Assembly: GCA_039028895.1 (NCBI GenBank) | Contig: JBCCHF010000005.1 | Coordinates: forward strand, 171,253-235,252 | DNA length: 64,000 nucleotides | DNA from: JAHDCJ01 sp039028895 | GTDB lineage: Bacteria > Bacteroidota > Bacteroidia > Chitinophagales > Saprospiraceae | Direction: 5' to 3' | Part shown: positions 10,481-18,365 of the stretch, in pieces | Layout: the number at the start of each line of letters is the position of its first letter | Numbering within the stretch: the stretch's first letter is position 1 | Notes under the pieces: model-generated | Told to the model about the DNA's origin: nothing | Database searches by the model: none | Seen by the model: only the letters and a program-made list of their open reading frames with translations | Position numbers and translations under genes: made by a program

Positions 10481-10488
10481 CAAATATA
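10481..10488 (-). promoter_or_regulatory. Candidate Bacteroidota -7 box for the DUF3667-murB operon
   Basis: The minus strand reads TATATTTG, an exact match to the Bacteroidota -7 consensus TAnnTTTG, about 63 bases before the DUF3667 start codon. No TTTG was found at the expected -33 position, so the call rests on one element. Confidence 0.35.
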
Positions 10489-10527
10489 CTAAAGCAAAGA
10501 TGCTAATTTATCTTGTATGAAATAGAC

Positions 10528-10564
10528 AAAAAAAATCGCAGTATCTGAACAATAGATACTGCGA
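10528..10564 (-). terminator. Intrinsic terminator after the first exosortase/cargo block
   Basis: A perfect 11-base stem (10536-10546 and 10554-10564, with a 7-base loop) is followed on the minus strand by a run of eight or more U, the complement of the A-run at 10528-10535. It lies about 55 bases beyond the stop of the 70-residue membrane protein gene and should end transcription coming from 11537. Confidence 0.8.
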
Positions 10565-10575
10565 CTCAGTTTGAA

Positions 10576-10596
10576 CCTAGTCTGATCCAGACTAGG
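10576..10596. repeat. Second perfect hairpin next to the terminator
   Basis: CCTAGTCTG at 10576-10584 and CAGACTAGG at 10588-10596 form a perfect 9-base stem with a 3-base loop, only 11 bases from the terminator stem. It has no U-run of its own. It could stabilise the 3' end of the message or act as a second pause hairpin. Confidence 0.6.
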
Positions 10597-10619
10597 CTAA
10601 TTATTCTTATGTCTGCTCT

Positions 10620-10832
10620 CTATTCGGGTTTGGCTCCTCCAAAACCAAGGAGGTGGAGCAAATAAGCTAATAGAGGCGTTGAAATTAAAATACCTGGTAT
10701 ATCGGCATTTGTCAGTTGATATCCAAAAGCAACGATCGCGATTCCAAATCCAATAACAACTAAGGCAAATGTAATCATCAATATTTTGCCAAATGCTGCT
10801 CGGTCAAAAGGAATTTGATCTGATAGCTTCAT
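10620..10832 (-). CDS. 70-residue two-helix membrane protein, free form of an exosortase-cargo tail module
   Basis: The 70-residue product has two hydrophobic helices (about 17-38 and 46-62) joined by a short turn with YQLTNADIPGILI. It has no signal peptide. About 40 of 56 aligned residues are identical to the last 58 residues of the 430-residue cargo protein encoded at 13085-14377, where the same module is fused after the sorting signal. Here it is a separate gene starting 3 bases after the stop of the IPTL-CTERM cargo gene. No family name was recognised. The repeated pairing with exosortase H cargo points to a role in cargo processing, anchoring or membrane handling; this is inference. Confidence 0.8.
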   Translation of the reverse strand: MKLSDQIPFDRAAFGKILMITFALVVIGFGIAIVAFGYQLTNADIPGILISTPLLAYLLHLLGFGGAKPE

Positions 10833-10835
10833 TAA

Positions 10836-11504
10836 TTAAGCTGTTTGTCCAGCTAGGATATTACGGCGACGAATGAAGAATACAGTACCGATATTCAAGA
10901 TCAAAAGGAAGAGGATGATCAATCCCCACTCACCAAGTGTTGGTACAGCAGCACCAGGTACACATGCTGATCCTGGATCAACATTAGCATTCTCTGCTCC
11001 GCGAGTATCAGGACCTAAGTTAATTGCCCAAGATACGCCTGTCCATTCGATAGAACCACCTACAGGTGATCCACCGGTTTCACTTACACCAACATCAGTA
11101 CTCATTCCAGCACCAACAGCAGGACCTGCGGTTGCCATGAAACTTCCTTCGTAGCTGATGAATTGAATCAAGGTACCACCATCGTCAACGAGAGCAAGCC
11201 CGTCAGGTGATCCGTTTTGAAGACCGTTTGCAGGGTATTCAATTACGTAATAACGATTGTTACAGGCATCAGTTCCGAAATTGTTGCCTAAGGTGTTAGT
11301 ACCGTATACTGATCCGTTAGAACCATTATATCTGACCACTTCGTAGTCAGAAATATTGGCTGGAAATACAGGACCAGCAACATATACCTCTACAAATTCT
11401 CCTACATCACCGCCAGCGTTGTCGTAGTGGAATTCATTAATAATCTGGCCATAGCTGGCGAAAGCGAAAGAAAAGCATAGAGCGAGTAAAACAAGCTTTT
11501 TCAT
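10836..11504 (-). CDS. Secreted lamin-tail-like protein with IPTL-CTERM sorting signal
   Basis: The start is placed at the ATG at 11504, which gives a clean signal peptide (MKKLVLLALCFSFAFASYGQ); an in-frame ATG at 11537 would add 11 hydrophobic residues without obvious purpose. The mature part opens with INEFHYDNAGGDVGEFVEV, which resembles the lamin-tail-like domain that precedes ExeM/NucH-type nucleases, but no nuclease domain follows. The C terminus has the tripartite exosortase signal: VPTLGEWG (residues 187-194), a hydrophobic helix, then RRR. This is the IPTLxxWG-CTERM form recognised by exosortase H. An exosortase H-like gene lies upstream on the same strand (12342-12974). The product is expected to be exported, then processed or anchored by that enzyme. 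Confidence 0.88.
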   Translation of the reverse strand: MKKLVLLALCFSFAFASYGQIINEFHYDNAGGDVGEFVEVYVAGPVFPANISDYEVVRYNGSNGSVYGTNTLGNNFGTDACNNRYYVIEYPANGLQNGSPDGLALVDDGGTLIQFISYEGSFMATAGPAVGAGMSTDVGVSETGGSPVGGSIEWTGVSWAINLGPDTRGAENANVDPGSACVPGAAVPTLGEWGLIILFLLILNIGTVFFIRRRNILAGQTA

Positions 11505-11704
11505 AATCAATAGTAAGTTTAATATTCTGAGGATCAAAGATTTATTGCTTTGTAAAAGTAGTAGTTGTCTGGTAGGTTGGTTGGTGGATTTTGGTCAAAG
11601 ACCTTAATCTTATTTAAAGTTAAGAATAATCAACTAAAATCATAAACTAATGCACGTTAATTTTCGATTAACAAACGCTTATGTCCATTTATTAAACCTT
11701 GAAT

Positions 11705-12355
11705 TTAAGCCTTCAGCTGCAAAGCCTTCATCCATCCATCGAAGTCCGCTTTTCGGAAGGTGACTGCAATCCAGACTAAAAAAGCCATGATATAGTTAAA
11801 CTCTATGTAGAGAAAGCGTTTCACAAATTTTGTAAATCCACCTTCCCCGGACTTGGTTGATAGCCAATCATGTAATGAGATTTGTTCAGAAAACTCGAGA
11901 TGGAGCCGGAGCGTAAGATAAAAGTGGAATACGATTAGTCCGACGATAAAAGCGATACCTTTTCGTCGCCAACTAATGGGGCTGACTAAGATAAGACTTG
12001 TCAGAAAAAGACTGGGCAGAAAGCCGAATAACCAACTATTAAGCCCCCACTCAGCACGCCTTGCCGAATATTCCTTAATGCCTTTACGCTTGGCATCTTC
12101 TTTGGCTGCTGCAAGCATTTCGTGATTAACGAAATATATGCCCAGGTCCAAGGCGTCATGACCGACTTTGGGTTTGCTTTCAAACTGAAACAGAATCTCG
12201 CTATTACCAAATGTGTTATACCATGAGGTGCAATAATTAGCAAAAACACTTCTGTATGCGTGATGGATTCCTGTAAGTGAACTAAAAACCATCAATGCGA
12301 TATAAACAGCAAGGAATAACCCGAAAAATTTTAGAATGGACTTAGTGGGTATCAT
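11705..12355 (-). CDS. Exosortase H-associated membrane protein, copy 1
   Basis: The 216-residue protein has helices at about 8-27, 110-127, 133-152 and 186-203, with a loop of about 80 residues after the first helix that is probably periplasmic. It shares a set of motifs with the copy at 15199-15843: AYRSxF near residue 33, WGLNxWL near 103, R-x-x-LE near 150 and IEFNY near 184. Its start overlaps the exosortase stop by 14 bases, so the two are translationally coupled. I know of no experimentally assigned function. The strict pairing with the exosortase in both copies suggests a subunit, chaperone or ligation partner of the sorting enzyme; this is inference. Confidence 0.8.
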   Translation of the reverse strand: MIPTKSILKFFGLFLAVYIALMVFSSLTGIHHAYRSVFANYCTSWYNTFGNSEILFQFESKPKVGHDALDLGIYFVNHEMLAAAKEDAKRKGIKEYSARRAEWGLNSWLFGFLPSLFLTSLILVSPISWRRKGIAFIVGLIVFHFYLTLRLHLEFSEQISLHDWLSTKSGEGGFTKFVKRFLYIEFNYIMAFLVWIAVTFRKADFDGWMKALQLKA

Positions 12356-12974
12356 TGGTTTCGATTTTTGCTGAGGATTCTGCGACTTTTAACTCTTGGT
12401 TGTTGGCCCAGATCAGCCATGTAAGCCATAATAAAATGGCAGTTGCTATGAACAAAGCTTGCCAGACTTCCACATGCATAATATCAAACAAATTTGGCGT
12501 ATAAACGCCAAAAAGGAATAGAGAAACAATCCTAATCTGATTGAGTAATATTAAGGCCAGAGTACCATAAATGATGCCGCGCCATTTATACTTCCATTTA
12601 CTTGGAAACATGAGAACACCAGCTATCAGGAGGATGATCGGTGCAATGCCATCACAACCTTTTGCAATGCTCATTTGAAATGCAGGGTTCACCATCATTT
12701 CTCCATTGACAGTTATGCCCATTCCGAAAAGGTTGAGAATAAAAGTAGAGGCCATGGCGTAAAAGTGAGTCACTGGCGTGAATATATAGTCAAGGTAAAA
12801 AGACCAGGCTGAAAGCCAGAAAAAGCCTCCCAGTAAGCCCAAAACGCCGACCACAAAAAGAATGAAGTCCTTGCGCTCCTGCCAACCGGATTTTAGCCTT
12901 TCAGAAAATGTAGGTTTAGAAGAAACCGTCTTCCCGGATTTGGATTTTGTTCGTTTCTTTTTTGGTTTCGACAT
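12342..12974 (-). CDS. xrtH: Exosortase H-type transpeptidase-like protease, copy 1
   Basis: Exosortases are integral membrane cysteine proteases that cut C-terminal sorting signals such as PEP-CTERM; the H type is linked to IPTLxxWG-CTERM. This 210-residue protein has a Lys-rich cytoplasmic N terminus (1-35), then several helices, and all three catalytic-type residues: Cys107 in AKGCDGIAP, Arg148 in LNQIRIVSL and His167 in DIMHVEVWQ. Its partner gene overlaps it by 14 bases, and two genes carrying the matching signal lie on either side (10836-11504 and 13085-14377). A second, homologous copy is at 15870-16493. Assignment to the exosortase superfamily is firm. The H subtype rests on cargo context plus motif resemblance. 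Confidence 0.88.
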   Translation of the reverse strand: MSKPKKKRTKSKSGKTVSSKPTFSERLKSGWQERKDFILFVVGVLGLLGGFFWLSAWSFYLDYIFTPVTHFYAMASTFILNLFGMGITVNGEMMVNPAFQMSIAKGCDGIAPIILLIAGVLMFPSKWKYKWRGIIYGTLALILLNQIRIVSLFLFGVYTPNLFDIMHVEVWQALFIATAILLWLTWLIWANNQELKVAESSAKIETNDTH

Positions 12975-13012
12975 AATGAGCTCAATATACCCAAACCATT
13001 TGATTTTGGGTA

Positions 13013-13043
13013 TAAAAAAAGCCTGACTGTAAACAGCCAGGCT
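13013..13043 (-). terminator. Intrinsic terminator after the fused cargo gene
   Basis: A 10-base stem (13020-13029 with 13034-13043) is followed on the minus strand by seven U. One pair is G-U in the minus transcript but an A-C mismatch in a plus transcript, which supports minus-strand use. It separates the cargo gene at 13085-14377 from exosortase copy 1, so the latter probably has its own promoter or depends on readthrough. Confidence 0.75.
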
Positions 13044-13084
13044 CTTATTTTTTGCTATGCTGCTCTTAACTGAGCATCAAGCCT

Positions 13085-14377
13085 TTATTTTTTCAATAGG
13101 AACAGTAAGTAAGCCAATACAGGAGTACAAATCAGGATACCTGGGATGTCTGCATTGGTAAGGCTGTAGCCGAATGCAACGACAGCAATGGCGAAGCCGA
13201 GTGATACAAGGCCGAGAGTAATCAACAATATTCTTCCGTAAGCAGCAGCTTCGAAAGGCATATTGCGGAAAGTACTTCCAATAGTGATATTACCACCTGC
13301 TCCAGCCAATTGACGTCTGCGAGCTGTCATGAATACAGCACCGAAAGTCAAGGTGATTAAAGTCAGGAAGATTAATCCCCATTCGCCCATTGTAGGAACT
13401 GGTACATCTGTCGCTCCACCTAGGCATAAGGCAAGGTCGTATGTAGTAGCACCACCGCCACCAATTTGGAATCCGGCACCAGTACCAGGAGGCGCAGTTG
13501 ACCATAGCCAGAAACAATCAGTTGCCGAATTATTTTGAACAGACACCCAGTAAGTGTCACCTACTGTCAAAGTTACAGGAGCGTGAGTTCCTTGATAACC
13601 ATATTCATCAAGACCACCAATGATCGGTATCACAATACCAGTAGGGCCAGAAGCTGGCGAAACTGAAAAAGATGCAATTTCTACATCAGGACCACCTCCG
13701 CCATCAGTGTGATAGCTGATGGTAAAATCATCTCCTGTACCAGGGCCACAAGGAATTGTTCCAGCATTAAAATCTACGTACACTCCCCACCATGAAATAG
13801 AGGAAACGGAAGTAGAAGAAGCTACAAAGTCATCAAAGACCTGGAAGCCAGGATTTGCATCACTAGTTGCAGCAATTGTACCACCTGGGCCATTACCTAC
13901 TTGGTTAGGCGCTTGCACTAAGACACTTGGGTCTGGGCAAAGAGCTGGAGGAGGAGGAGGAAGCGTAACTGTAGCCGTGATGTCTGCAGTTCCGAAAATC
14001 GGATCATCGTTACAGAAAAATTCATATAATAAGATGCGCCAGGTTCCGTCTGCAGAAGCTTGAACGGTAACTGTGGATTGAAGCCCACAAGCATCATCAT
14101 TACCAGCAATACCTGTGCCGGTAGCATCATCATAGATGTCAAGCATGGTGTCAAAAGCTGCACCTCCGCAGGTTGCAAAGGAATAAATGTTTCCGGCTGT
14201 AACAGCCATTGTTGCATAAGTACCATTGGTTATGGTTACTGTTCCTCCTGCAGGAGGAAACGATTGCCCTGAGTCAGCTAGTGTATTAGGACAGTTCTGC
14301 GCAAATGCAGAAGGCAAGCTAAACAGTAGCATAGCCAGGCCTAAAAATATACTGGAGAGGGTTGTTCTATTTTTCAT
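13085..14377 (-). CDS. Secreted IPTL-CTERM cargo fused to a two-helix membrane module
   Basis: The 430-residue protein has a signal peptide (1-26, ending FAQ). A pre-peptidase-C-like beta domain follows (about 28-135: DTMLDIYDD, GNDDACG), then a Pro-rich linker and a second beta domain (about 150-320) with DGGGGPDVEIASF. The sorting signal is at about 325-356: PTMGEWG (328-334), a helix, then RRR. Unlike ordinary exosortase cargo it does not end there: a linker is followed by residues 373-430, two further helices about 70 percent identical to the free 70-residue protein at 10620-10832. The frame is continuous, with no sign of a frameshift. If the exosortase cuts at the signal, the tail would be released as a membrane peptide. 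The fusion links the small protein to cargo handling. Confidence 0.85.
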   Translation of the reverse strand: MKNRTTLSSIFLGLAMLLFSLPSAFAQNCPNTLADSGQSFPPAGGTVTITNGTYATMAVTAGNIYSFATCGGAAFDTMLDIYDDATGTGIAGNDDACGLQSTVTVQASADGTWRILLYEFFCNDDPIFGTADITATVTLPPPPPALCPDPSVLVQAPNQVGNGPGGTIAATSDANPGFQVFDDFVASSTSVSSISWWGVYVDFNAGTIPCGPGTGDDFTISYHTDGGGGPDVEIASFSVSPASGPTGIVIPIIGGLDEYGYQGTHAPVTLTVGDTYWVSVQNNSATDCFWLWSTAPPGTGAGFQIGGGGATTYDLALCLGGATDVPVPTMGEWGLIFLTLITLTFGAVFMTARRRQLAGAGGNITIGSTFRNMPFEAAAYGRILLITLGLVSLGFAIAVVAFGYSLTNADIPGILICTPVLAYLLFLLKK

Positions 14378-14460
14378 AGTAAATATTTTAGAGGAATCGG
14401 TTTTATTATAGTGTAATTAGTTTTGTAATTAAAAATTCTTTGGTGAAATAGTATATATTA

Positions 14461-14907
14461 CTATTGCCCTCTTGAATTCAGTACGTTATTGACAAAATGG
14501 TATTCCTTTTTGTAAGCTTTGTACCAGTCTTGAACTTGCTTAGATGAGTTGGCTGTAATAGAATTATCATTGAGTATTGATATTATCTCAGTAAGATAAA
14601 CTCTAGCAGCAGCAGGATCTGCAGATAACCATGCGACCTGGGCCTTGTTTTCATCAGCAATCCCTTTGTAGTTCATATAAGGACGCTCGATTTGTTTTGG
14701 AAGATTAGCAGTACCAATGCTATTTTCAAGAGTAGTAATAGATTTTGCAGTTGGAGCTGCATCTACAGCTGCGCTTAGACTGGCAGGTGCTTTAGTGGAT
14801 TGGGCAAAACCAGTTGCACAAATAAAAGCAACAAAAAGCATTGAAAGCCCAAAAGCCTTGACAATTACCTGAGATTTCCTGTAAAAGGAAGTAAAGTTTA
14901 GTTTCAT
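14461..14907 (-). CDS. Small secreted protein of unknown function in the exosortase region
   Basis: The 148-residue product has a long signal sequence: basic residues up to about 17, a hydrophobic core to about 34, and a cleavage site near GFAQ. The mature part is helical and rich in Ala, Lys and Asn, with no cysteine and no C-terminal sorting signal. No family was recognised. It lies between exosortase copy 2 and the fused cargo gene on the same strand, so a link to the sorting system is possible but not shown by its sequence. Confidence 0.7.
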   Translation of the reverse strand: MKLNFTSFYRKSQVIVKAFGLSMLFVAFICATGFAQSTKAPASLSAAVDAAPTAKSITTLENSIGTANLPKQIERPYMNYKGIADENKAQVAWLSADPAAARVYLTEIISILNDNSITANSSKQVQDWYKAYKKEYHFVNNVLNSRGQ

Positions 14908-15113
14908 GATTAAGTGATATTTTGGTAACTCATTTAATTAATAAAGTAGGAAAAATTGGTTTAATGTATTTAGATTAATTGAATTAATAAAAAAAATCTA
15001 TGTAAAGTTTTGATTTTTAAGTCTAACTTATACTAAAAAGGGAATAATAAATGAGGCGGGTAGGTTGCCCTAAATATAGTGGTTTTTTCATTGTTTCAAA
15101 AATAATTGGATTG

Positions 15114-15147
15114 CAAAAAAATATTGATCCCTTTCTCAAAAAGGGAT
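15114..15147 (-). terminator. Probable terminator after exosortase copy 2 operon
   Basis: ATCCCTTT at 15127-15134 and AAAGGGAT at 15140-15147 form an 8-base stem with a 5-base loop. The minus strand continues to a run of seven U (15114-15120) after a short AU-rich gap. It lies about 50 bases beyond the stop of the partner gene at 15199. The gap before the U-run makes this weaker than the other terminators here. Confidence 0.5.
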
Positions 15148-15198
15148 TTTGATTAAGGAAAATTTTATTAGGTAGGTTTAATCATGAAATTAAGGAAT

Positions 15199-15843
15199 TT
15201 ATTTTAAAAACCCTCTAAAATCTTTCTTCCTAAATGTAAAAACCAACCAAACCACGACTCCTACAAAGTAGTTAAACTCAAGATTCAACACCCTGTGCAT
15301 GAAATCCCAGGTCGTTCGACTGAAATCTGAAACCGGTTTTGTGGATAAAAAATCTGAGAAAGCAACCTGTTCACCCAGTTCAAGGTTAAGGCGCATACAA
15401 AAGTAAAGATGCAATATAGTTATACCAACTATGAATGTTATGACACGTCTTTTCCAGGGAACTGGTGTAGCGATGAGTAGAGCGATAAAGAAAAGTAAAG
15501 GCATTACCGCATAAAGCCATGTATTAAGGCCCCAGTTAGCCGTTTTTACACTAACATTGGTTAAGCCGCGAGCCTGAGCGTCTCGGATTGCATGCGCTTT
15601 TTCAGCCTTATTCATAAACGTGAAGGTAATGTCAGAGCCTTCAAACAGTGCATAAGGTTGAGGTGTGATCGTCATTTCCACTTCATCATCACCAAAAGCA
15701 TTAAACCAAGCCATCTGATAGCTGCAGAAGAAGGAGCGATAAGCTGTATCCAACCCAGTTCCACGCACTAAAAAGATCATTCCAATATATATACCAATGA
15801 ACAAGCCGAAGTAGATGAACAGCTTTTTAGGGGAACGGAGCAT
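15199..15843 (-). CDS. Exosortase H-associated membrane protein, copy 2
   Basis: The 214-residue product is a paralogue of the protein at 11705-12355, with the same length, helix pattern (about 9-27, 110-127, 133-151, 190-205) and motifs: AYRSFF (34-39), WGLNTWL (104-110), RLNLELGEQ (151-159) and LEFNY (188-192). The proteins end alike with FRKxDFxG. It begins 26 bases after the exosortase copy 2 stop. The conserved residues cluster in the last two helices and the loop between them. Function is unknown; the recurring gene pair argues for a dedicated partner of the sorting enzyme. Confidence 0.8.
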   Translation of the reverse strand: MLRSPKKLFIYFGLFIGIYIGMIFLVRGTGLDTAYRSFFCSYQMAWFNAFGDDEVEMTITPQPYALFEGSDITFTFMNKAEKAHAIRDAQARGLTNVSVKTANWGLNTWLYAVMPLLFFIALLIATPVPWKRRVITFIVGITILHLYFCMRLNLELGEQVAFSDFLSTKPVSDFSRTTWDFMHRVLNLEFNYFVGVVVWLVFTFRKKDFRGFLK

Positions 15844-15869
15844 GGTTTCTAGATGTTAGATTTAAGCAA

Positions 15870-16493
15870 TCAGCTGTCAGTTGAAACAGCAGCTTTCTCA
15901 GCCTTTAGTTTTTTCATGACCCAATTAAGCCAGATCAACCAGAGTACCACGGCAATAATGATGAAAATAGCCTGCCAGACCTCTACGTGCATCACATCAA
16001 ATAATTTTGGCACATAAGCCCCGATCAGAAACAGGCTAATAATACGGATCAGGTTTAAAAAAATAAGAATAGCTGGACCAGCAATTAGCGCAGGCCACTT
16101 ATATTTCCATTTACTGGGATATATAAGGATGCCGGAAACCAACAGAGCAATAGGTGCAAGGCCATCGCAACCTTTACTAATATTAATGGAGAAAAAACTG
16201 GAAGAAACCACTTCAGCTCTCGCAGTAGTACCTTGCCCTAATAAATTTAAAACGCCGCTGCCCGCCCAGGCAAAAGCTTCTACAACCGGTTGAAAGATAT
16301 AGTCTACATAAAAATTGGATGCCGTGAAAACAAAAAATAACAAGACCAAACCTGCAAATCCTCCCCAAAACATTAGAACAGGCTTGCGACTTTCCCATTC
16401 GGTCTGTATGCGTTGCTTGAAGCTTACCGATTGTGGCTGTCTCTTTTTCGATTTTTTTGAATTTCCTTTCTTTCGCTGCTTAGGATTTGACAT
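15870..16493 (-). CDS. xrtH: Exosortase H-type transpeptidase-like protease, copy 2
   Basis: The 207-residue protein is homologous over its whole length to the one at 12342-12974. It has the same Lys-rich N terminus (1-40) and the three catalytic-type residues Cys109 (SKGCDGLAP), Arg150 (LNLIRIISL) and His169 (DVMHVEVWQ). The segment YPSKWKYKW after the Cys helix is nearly identical in both. It is the first gene of a minus-strand block, divergent from atpD with a gap of 297 bases. Two intact copies with divergent N termini suggest either different cargo preferences or a recent tandem duplication of the enzyme-partner pair. Confidence 0.87.
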   Translation of the reverse strand: MSNPKQRKKGNSKKSKKRQPQSVSFKQRIQTEWESRKPVLMFWGGFAGLVLLFFVFTASNFYVDYIFQPVVEAFAWAGSGVLNLLGQGTTARAEVVSSSFFSINISKGCDGLAPIALLVSGILIYPSKWKYKWPALIAGPAILIFLNLIRIISLFLIGAYVPKLFDVMHVEVWQAIFIIIAVVLWLIWLNWVMKKLKAEKAAVSTDS

Positions 16494-16710
16494 TTATTTT
16501 ATGAATTGACACCCTGTTGGGTTCTGTTAATATTGCTTTATCGTTTTGCCCCGCCGGACCTTGATTTTTCAGGGAGAAAATTAACAATAACACACTTGAT
16601 TTGTTACGATATAACAGAACAATTTGTGAAGAGGAGGCAAGATAGTAATAAAAAACATTTAGCCATTAAAACTTTGTGGCAGCCACGACCAGCAAAAAAA
16701 CTAAATTCCG

Positions 16711-16741
16711 TTGGTTTATTAATGTAGAACAACTATCTTTG
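16711..16741 (+). promoter_or_regulatory. Candidate promoter of atpD-atpC
   Basis: TATCTTTG at 16734-16741 matches the Bacteroidota -7 consensus TAnnTTTG. TTGG at 16711-16714 is at the exact -33 spacing of 19 bases and matches TTTG in three of four positions. The start of atpD is 50 bases downstream. The gap between the divergent exosortase gene and atpD shows nothing else. Confidence 0.6.
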
Positions 16742-16790
16742 CAGCGATTTTAAAAAGAAGTTTTAAAACCGGTAACAAAGCATACTTTCT

Positions 16791-18308
16791 ATGTCAAAAA
16801 AATTAGGTCATATCAAGCAGATTATCGGCGCGGTTGTCGATGTTAGTTTTCCAGAACATGATGCCCTTCCAGAAATCCTCAACGCACTTGAGGTTGTAAG
16901 AGAAGATGGCTCAAAACTTATCCTCGAAACCCAGCGTCACCTAGGTGAAGACAGTGTCCGTACTATTGCGATGGATGCAACAGATGGTCTTACCCGTGGA
17001 ATGGAAGTTCGCGATCTTGGCGAACCGATCACCATGCCAGTTGGTGATGCTATTAAAGGTCGCCTGTTTAATGTAGTAGGAGAGGCTATTGATGGTATTG
17101 GTGATGTCGAAAAAGGAGATAACGCCTACCCGATTCACCGCAAACCACCTCGCTACGAAGATCTTTCAGTAGAAACAGAAGTGCTTTATACAGGTATTAA
17201 AGTAATCGATCTTATCGAGCCTTATCCAAAAGGTGGAAAGATTGGTCTCTTTGGTGGTGCTGGTGTAGGAAAAACAGTTCTTATCATGGAACTGATCAAC
17301 AACATTGCAAAGGGATATGAAGGAATTTCAGTATTCGCTGGTGTTGGTGAGCGTACTCGTGAAGGAAATGACTTGCTTCGCGAGATGATCGAAGCTAACG
17401 TTATTAAATATGGTGAAGAATTCATCGAAAGTATGGAAGCAGGCGGATGGGACCTTTCAAAGGTTGACCGCAAAGAGCTTGAAAAATCACAGGCTACCTT
17501 GGTGTTCGGACAGATGAACGAACCTCCTGGTGCTCGTGCACGTGTAGCACTTTCAGGATTGACTATCGCCGAGTACTTCCGTGATGGTGACAAAGATGAT
17601 CCTGCTGGCGGACGTGATATCCTGTTCTTTATTGATAATATTTTCCGTTTTACACAGGCCGGTTCTGAGGTGTCAGCGCTTCTGGGTCGTATGCCTTCAG
17701 CGGTAGGTTACCAGCCAACACTGGCTACCGAGATGGGTATCATGCAGGAAAGAATTACTTCTACAAAACGTGGTTCGATTACTTCTGTACAGGCAGTTTA
17801 CGTGCCTGCGGATGACTTGACTGACCCGGCACCTGCTACAACGTTTGCTCACCTTGATGCTACTACAGTATTGAGTCGTAAAATTGCTTCATTAGGTATC
17901 TATCCTGCGGTAGATCCACTGGATTCTACTTCACGTATTATGGAGCCAAAAATCCTTGGTGATGAGCACTATGGTATTGCACAGGAAGTGAAAAATATTC
18001 TTCAGCGATATAACGAGCTTCAGGACATCATTGCAATCCTTGGTATGGAAGAGCTTTCTGAGGAAGACAAGTTGGTTGTTCACCGCGCACGTCGTGTTGC
18101 CCGTTTCCTCTCACAGCCGTTCCACGTAGCTGAGCAGTTTACAGGTCTTGAAGGCGTACTCGTGCCAATCGAAGAAACTATTCGCGGATTTAGAATGATC
18201 CTCGATGGAGAAGTTGATGAGTATCCGGAGGCTGCTTTCAACCTTGTTGGAAATATCGACGACGCTATCGAAAAAGGTAAGAAAATGCTAGAAGAAGCTA
18301 CAGCTTAA
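16791..18308 (+). CDS. atpD: F-type ATP synthase beta subunit
   Basis: AtpD is the catalytic subunit of F1, which makes ATP from ADP and phosphate using the proton (or sodium) gradient. The 505-residue sequence has the P-loop GGAGVGKT (155-162), the catalytic Glu188 in GVGERTREGNDL, and the Walker B region RDILFFIDNIFRF. Its length is normal for Bacteroidota, which often have an insertion compared with the 460-residue E. coli form. atpC follows 57 bases later. The other subunit genes are not in this window, which matches the split atp organisation common in this phylum. Confidence 0.98.
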   Translation: MSKKLGHIKQIIGAVVDVSFPEHDALPEILNALEVVREDGSKLILETQRHLGEDSVRTIAMDATDGLTRGMEVRDLGEPITMPVGDAIKGRLFNVVGEAIDGIGDVEKGDNAYPIHRKPPRYEDLSVETEVLYTGIKVIDLIEPYPKGGKIGLFGGAGVGKTVLIMELINNIAKGYEGISVFAGVGERTREGNDLLREMIEANVIKYGEEFIESMEAGGWDLSKVDRKELEKSQATLVFGQMNEPPGARARVALSGLTIAEYFRDGDKDDPAGGRDILFFIDNIFRFTQAGSEVSALLGRMPSAVGYQPTLATEMGIMQERITSTKRGSITSVQAVYVPADDLTDPAPATTFAHLDATTVLSRKIASLGIYPAVDPLDSTSRIMEPKILGDEHYGIAQEVKNILQRYNELQDIIAILGMEELSEEDKLVVHRARRVARFLSQPFHVAEQFTGLEGVLVPIEETIRGFRMILDGEVDEYPEAAFNLVGNIDDAIEKGKKMLEEATA

Positions 18309-18365
18309 TTTTTAGCTTGAAACTTATCGATAGTCACTGCCTTTTAGGCAACGAAAAAAAAGAAA

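Noticed and set aside
13085..14377. Possibility that the two-helix tail of the 430-residue cargo is due to a lost stop codon or frameshift
   Set aside because: The frame is continuous and the linker between signal and tail is ordinary protein sequence, so a real fusion is more likely; a recent loss of a stop codon cannot be fully excluded.
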